From contig CALSPX010000006.1 of assembly GCA_943788345.1 (NCBI GenBank), forward strand, positions 1 through 64,000: DNA of 64,000 bases. The letters run 5' to 3'. The position numbers and the translations under genes are program-made. Below the pieces are notes generated by a model. That model worked only from the letters and a program-made list of their open reading frames with translations, was not told where the DNA came from and did no database searches. Below are positions 61,920 through 64,000 of this stretch, one piece after another. Source of the stretch: Ascidiaceihabitans sp023955215 (GTDB taxonomy: Bacteria > Pseudomonadota > Alphaproteobacteria > Rhodobacterales > Rhodobacteraceae). How positions within the stretch are numbered: the stretch's first letter is position 1; every line of letters starts with the position of its first letter.

Positions 61920-63089
61920 CTAATAAGGCAACCCAATGTAATTTTCTGCCAACTCGCGGCGGGCAGTTTCCGATTGCGAAAGCTGTGACAGCGTTGCTTT
62001 GCGCATTTGCGCGGCAAAGCTGTCTTCACCTTCAAACTGGTGCAACATCGTTGTCATTTGCCAACTGAAACGCATCGCTTTCCAAATTCTAGCAAGGGCG
62101 CGTTCCGAATAAGCATCGATCCCCGAAGCGTCCCCTTTTTGCAGGACATCAATCAAGCCTTGGTACAAGTAAAACACATCTGACACAGCAAGGTTCAAAC
62201 CCTTGGCACCTGTTGGCGGCACAATATGGGCAGCATCGCCAACAAGAAACAAGCGGCCCCAACGCAACGGTTCACTCACAAATGAACGCAACGGCGCAAT
62301 CGATTTCTCAATCGACGGGCCTGTTACCATCGAACTGCTGATATCATAGGGTAAGCATGTTTTCACTTTCTCCCAGAACCGCTCATCACTCCAATCCTCA
62401 ACCTTATCCACCAATGGAACCTGTACATAATAGCGACTTAAGTTTGCATTCCGCATAGATGCCAGCGCAAACCCGTTGCATGAATTTGCATAGATCAATT
62501 CATGATTGGCAGGCGGCGTCCGAGACAGCACGCCTAGCCATCCAAACGGATAGACACGTTCAAATGCGCGCCGCTTTTCTTCTGGTATAGTAGTCCGGCT
62601 GACACCATGAAAGCCATCACACCCTGCAACATAGCTGCAATCTAACCGTTGCCTCACACCATCTTTGGTGAACTCAACATAGGGTGCATCGCTGTCAGCA
62701 TCGTTGATCACAACATCGCTAACATCGTGCAGTACACTAGCCCCTATCGCATCTTGGGCATTATATAGGTCGGCCGTCACCTCGGTTTGCCCGTAGACCA
62801 TAACCTGTTTTCCAGTCAGCTCTTTGAAATTAATCCGAACCATCAGGTCATCATCTGTCAGATAGCATCCAACGTGTGGGATACCCTCACGATCTAAGCG
62901 ATCGCCAACACCGGCTTCATGCAACATCTGTACAGTACCCGTTTCAAGAACACCTGCCCTAATGCGTCCCTCGACATGCGCACGGCTTGAACGCTCCAAT
63001 ATCACTGTCGCGACACCTGCTTTGTTCAAAAGCTGTGACAACAGCAATCCAGATGGCCCGCCGCCAATGATCGCAACTTGAGTTTTCAT
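61920..63089 (-). CDS. pobA: 4-Hydroxybenzoate 3-monooxygenase
   Basis: A 389-residue FAD- and NADPH-dependent hydroxylase that converts 4-hydroxybenzoate to protocatechuate for the beta-ketoadipate pathway. The FAD GxGxxG motif is VAIIGGGPSGLLLSQLL (residues 5-21), RAHVEGRIRAGVLETGTVQM is the PobA-specific segment, SYVAGCDGFHGVSR is the DG motif and FLVGDAAHIVPPTGAKGLNL the second FAD motif. Length is exact for the family. It is divergent from a PobR-like activator gene 94 bp away. Confidence 0.96.
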   Translation of the reverse strand: MKTQVAIIGGGPSGLLLSQLLNKAGVATVILERSSRAHVEGRIRAGVLETGTVQMLHEAGVGDRLDREGIPHVGCYLTDDDLMVRINFKELTGKQVMVYGQTEVTADLYNAQDAIGASVLHDVSDVVINDADSDAPYVEFTKDGVRQRLDCSYVAGCDGFHGVSRTTIPEEKRRAFERVYPFGWLGVLSRTPPANHELIYANSCNGFALASMRNANLSRYYVQVPLVDKVEDWSDERFWEKVKTCLPYDISSSMVTGPSIEKSIAPLRSFVSEPLRWGRLFLVGDAAHIVPPTGAKGLNLAVSDVFYLYQGLIDVLQKGDASGIDAYSERALARIWKAMRFSWQMTTMLHQFEGEDSFAAQMRKATLSQLSQSETARRELAENYIGLPY

Positions 63090-63183
63090 GTTCAGAACCT
63101 ATTCAACGCCTTTTCCTAAAGCGTAACAGGGCAAACGCTTCCTTTGAATGGACGCGCCGTGCAATGACTGGTAACATTCGTGC

Positions 63184-64000
63184 ATGATTGAAACACCCAA
63201 CTTCACCCTGCTGGGCGAGACAACGCACTTCCCAGACGTGGTGCATTGTGAAACCTTTCTTGCGCGTGCACCCACACACAAATGGATAATACCAACACAT
63301 CGACACGCCCAAATGGCTCAGTTGTTCGAGATAACAAGTGGAACCGTTTTGGCAAAAATCGATGATGCAACGATAAATCTTTCGGACGGTAATTTTCTAT
63401 ATGTACCGGCACAATGCGTGCATGGCTTTGACGTTGCTCCGCATACTGATGGAAAGATCATGTCATTCCCCCAACCCATTCTCACATCGATTGGCCCAAC
63501 TTCAAACGCCCTACCCTCTGCCTTGGATCAGTTCTTTTCAGGCAAAGTAATGCCGCAGCTCGCCAGCCTCACCAACACATTGTCTGAGACCCTGAACACT
63601 TCACAAATGTTTCGCCAACAAATTGCAGTTGGATTGGCCCATGCTGTTCTCGGGACGATCGCCAGCTTGGCCCCTAGCACTCAATTCATGCCCTCCGATC
63701 CACGGCTTGCAGACTTTGATGCATTCATTCTGCAACATCAAAAATTGGGATTAAGCGCAACTGACTACGCCGCACTCCTTGGCGTTAGTACCGGGCATCT
63801 TAGTAGGTTATGCCGCGATGCCACCGGTCGCGGCGCTGGTGCATACATTGAACGGTCGACGATGAATGAGGCCTGTCGTCTATTGGCATTCACACGAATG
63901 CCCGTTGCAGAGGTCGGTTACCAGTTTGGTTACAGCGACCCATCATACTTTTCTAAAAGGTTCCGTGCTGCGCGTGGCCAAACGCCAACGCAATATCGCA
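63184..64000 (+). CDS. pobR: AraC family regulator PobR, 3'-partial
   Basis: At least 272 residues; the frame is still open at the window end. The N-terminal cupin-like sensor part includes IIPTHRHAQMAQLFEITSGT and LSDGNFLYVPAQCVHGFDVA. The C-terminal DNA-binding part has two helix-turn-helix motifs: LLGVSTGHLSRLCRDATGRG and MPVAEVGYQFGYSDPSYFSK, followed by FRAARGQTPTQYR. PobR of this AraC type activates pobA when 4-hydroxybenzoate is present (established for related bacteria). Only a few residues after the last HTH are missing. Confidence 0.9.
   Translation, partial: MIETPNFTLLGETTHFPDVVHCETFLARAPTHKWIIPTHRHAQMAQLFEITSGTVLAKIDDATINLSDGNFLYVPAQCVHGFDVAPHTDGKIMSFPQPILTSIGPTSNALPSALDQFFSGKVMPQLASLTNTLSETLNTSQMFRQQIAVGLAHAVLGTIASLAPSTQFMPSDPRLADFDAFILQHQKLGLSATDYAALLGVSTGHLSRLCRDATGRGAGAYIERSTMNEACRLLAFTRMPVAEVGYQFGYSDPSYFSKRFRAARGQTPTQYR

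Noticed and set aside
59914..61920. tRNA-Asn as an integration site for the HTH/LysE patch
   Set aside because: No repeat of the tRNA 3' end or recombinase gene was seen downstream.

Overview
The window is a chromosomal segment of a marine alphaproteobacterium of the Roseobacter group (Rhodobacteraceae). Four things point there: a dmdA-acuI pair for DMSP demethylation; a trgA-trgB-cysK cluster next to phrA-cfaA, as known from Rhodobacter; a circularly permuted alphaproteobacterial tmRNA; and a methionine synthase split into separate homocysteine and corrinoid proteins. G+C is moderate for the group in the core and visibly lower in the first ~10 kb.

Bases 1-10,533 are a genomic island. It abuts the 3' end of a tRNA-Ser(GGA) gene at 10,534-10,623, with a frameshifted tyrosine recombinase next to it. 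The island carries a broken autotransporter, small lipoprotein and SH3-type secreted proteins, an A+T-rich htpG, and a broken peptidoglycan-binding/FG-GAP gene. A ghost of the 3' end of a second, related integrase at 7,161-7,305 suggests that at least two islands accreted in tandem. Broken genes are concentrated here.

Bases 10,685-20,384 are core genes, all on the minus strand: aminotransferase, phrA, cfaA, trgA, trgB, cysK, an MscS-family channel and alaX. A BCCT transporter follows. Bases 22,419-27,423 hold a likely operon of a DUF2182 membrane protein, a DUF1326 protein, dmdA, acuI and a HIT protein, with a GntR/FCD regulator reading divergently. This links DMSP catabolism to an uncharacterised Met/Cys-rich pair that looks metal-binding.

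Bases 27,509-35,262 contain rlmF, a lipoprotein hydrolase, the tmRNA gene, chrB with a frameshifted chrA, sspB, and fumC with two small overlapping genes. Bases 35,266-46,507 (minus strand apart from one small TusA-like gene) contain class I aldolase, a P450 downstream of a frameshifted membrane hydrolase, ccdA, rne, and a DctB/DctD-like two-component pair whose regulator lacks the sigma-54 contact loop.

Bases 46,544-57,229 contain purC-purS-purQ, an MprF-like lysyltransferase, the homocysteine methyltransferase, corrinoid protein and DUF1638 cluster, sufE, rnd, and purM-purN. The last part has a CAT-anticodon tRNA, an EnvZ-like kinase, a metallo-hydrolase, tRNA-Asn, a disturbed patch with a truncated LysE gene and an unknown helix-turn-helix gene, and finally pobA with the divergent regulator pobR, cut by the window edge.

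I found no CRISPR array, complete insertion sequence or phage structural module. The most promising leads for new biology are the DUF2182-DUF1326-dmdA operon, the regulator without a GAFTGA loop, the DUF1638/corrinoid cluster and an 11-bp phased repeat present at two loci.
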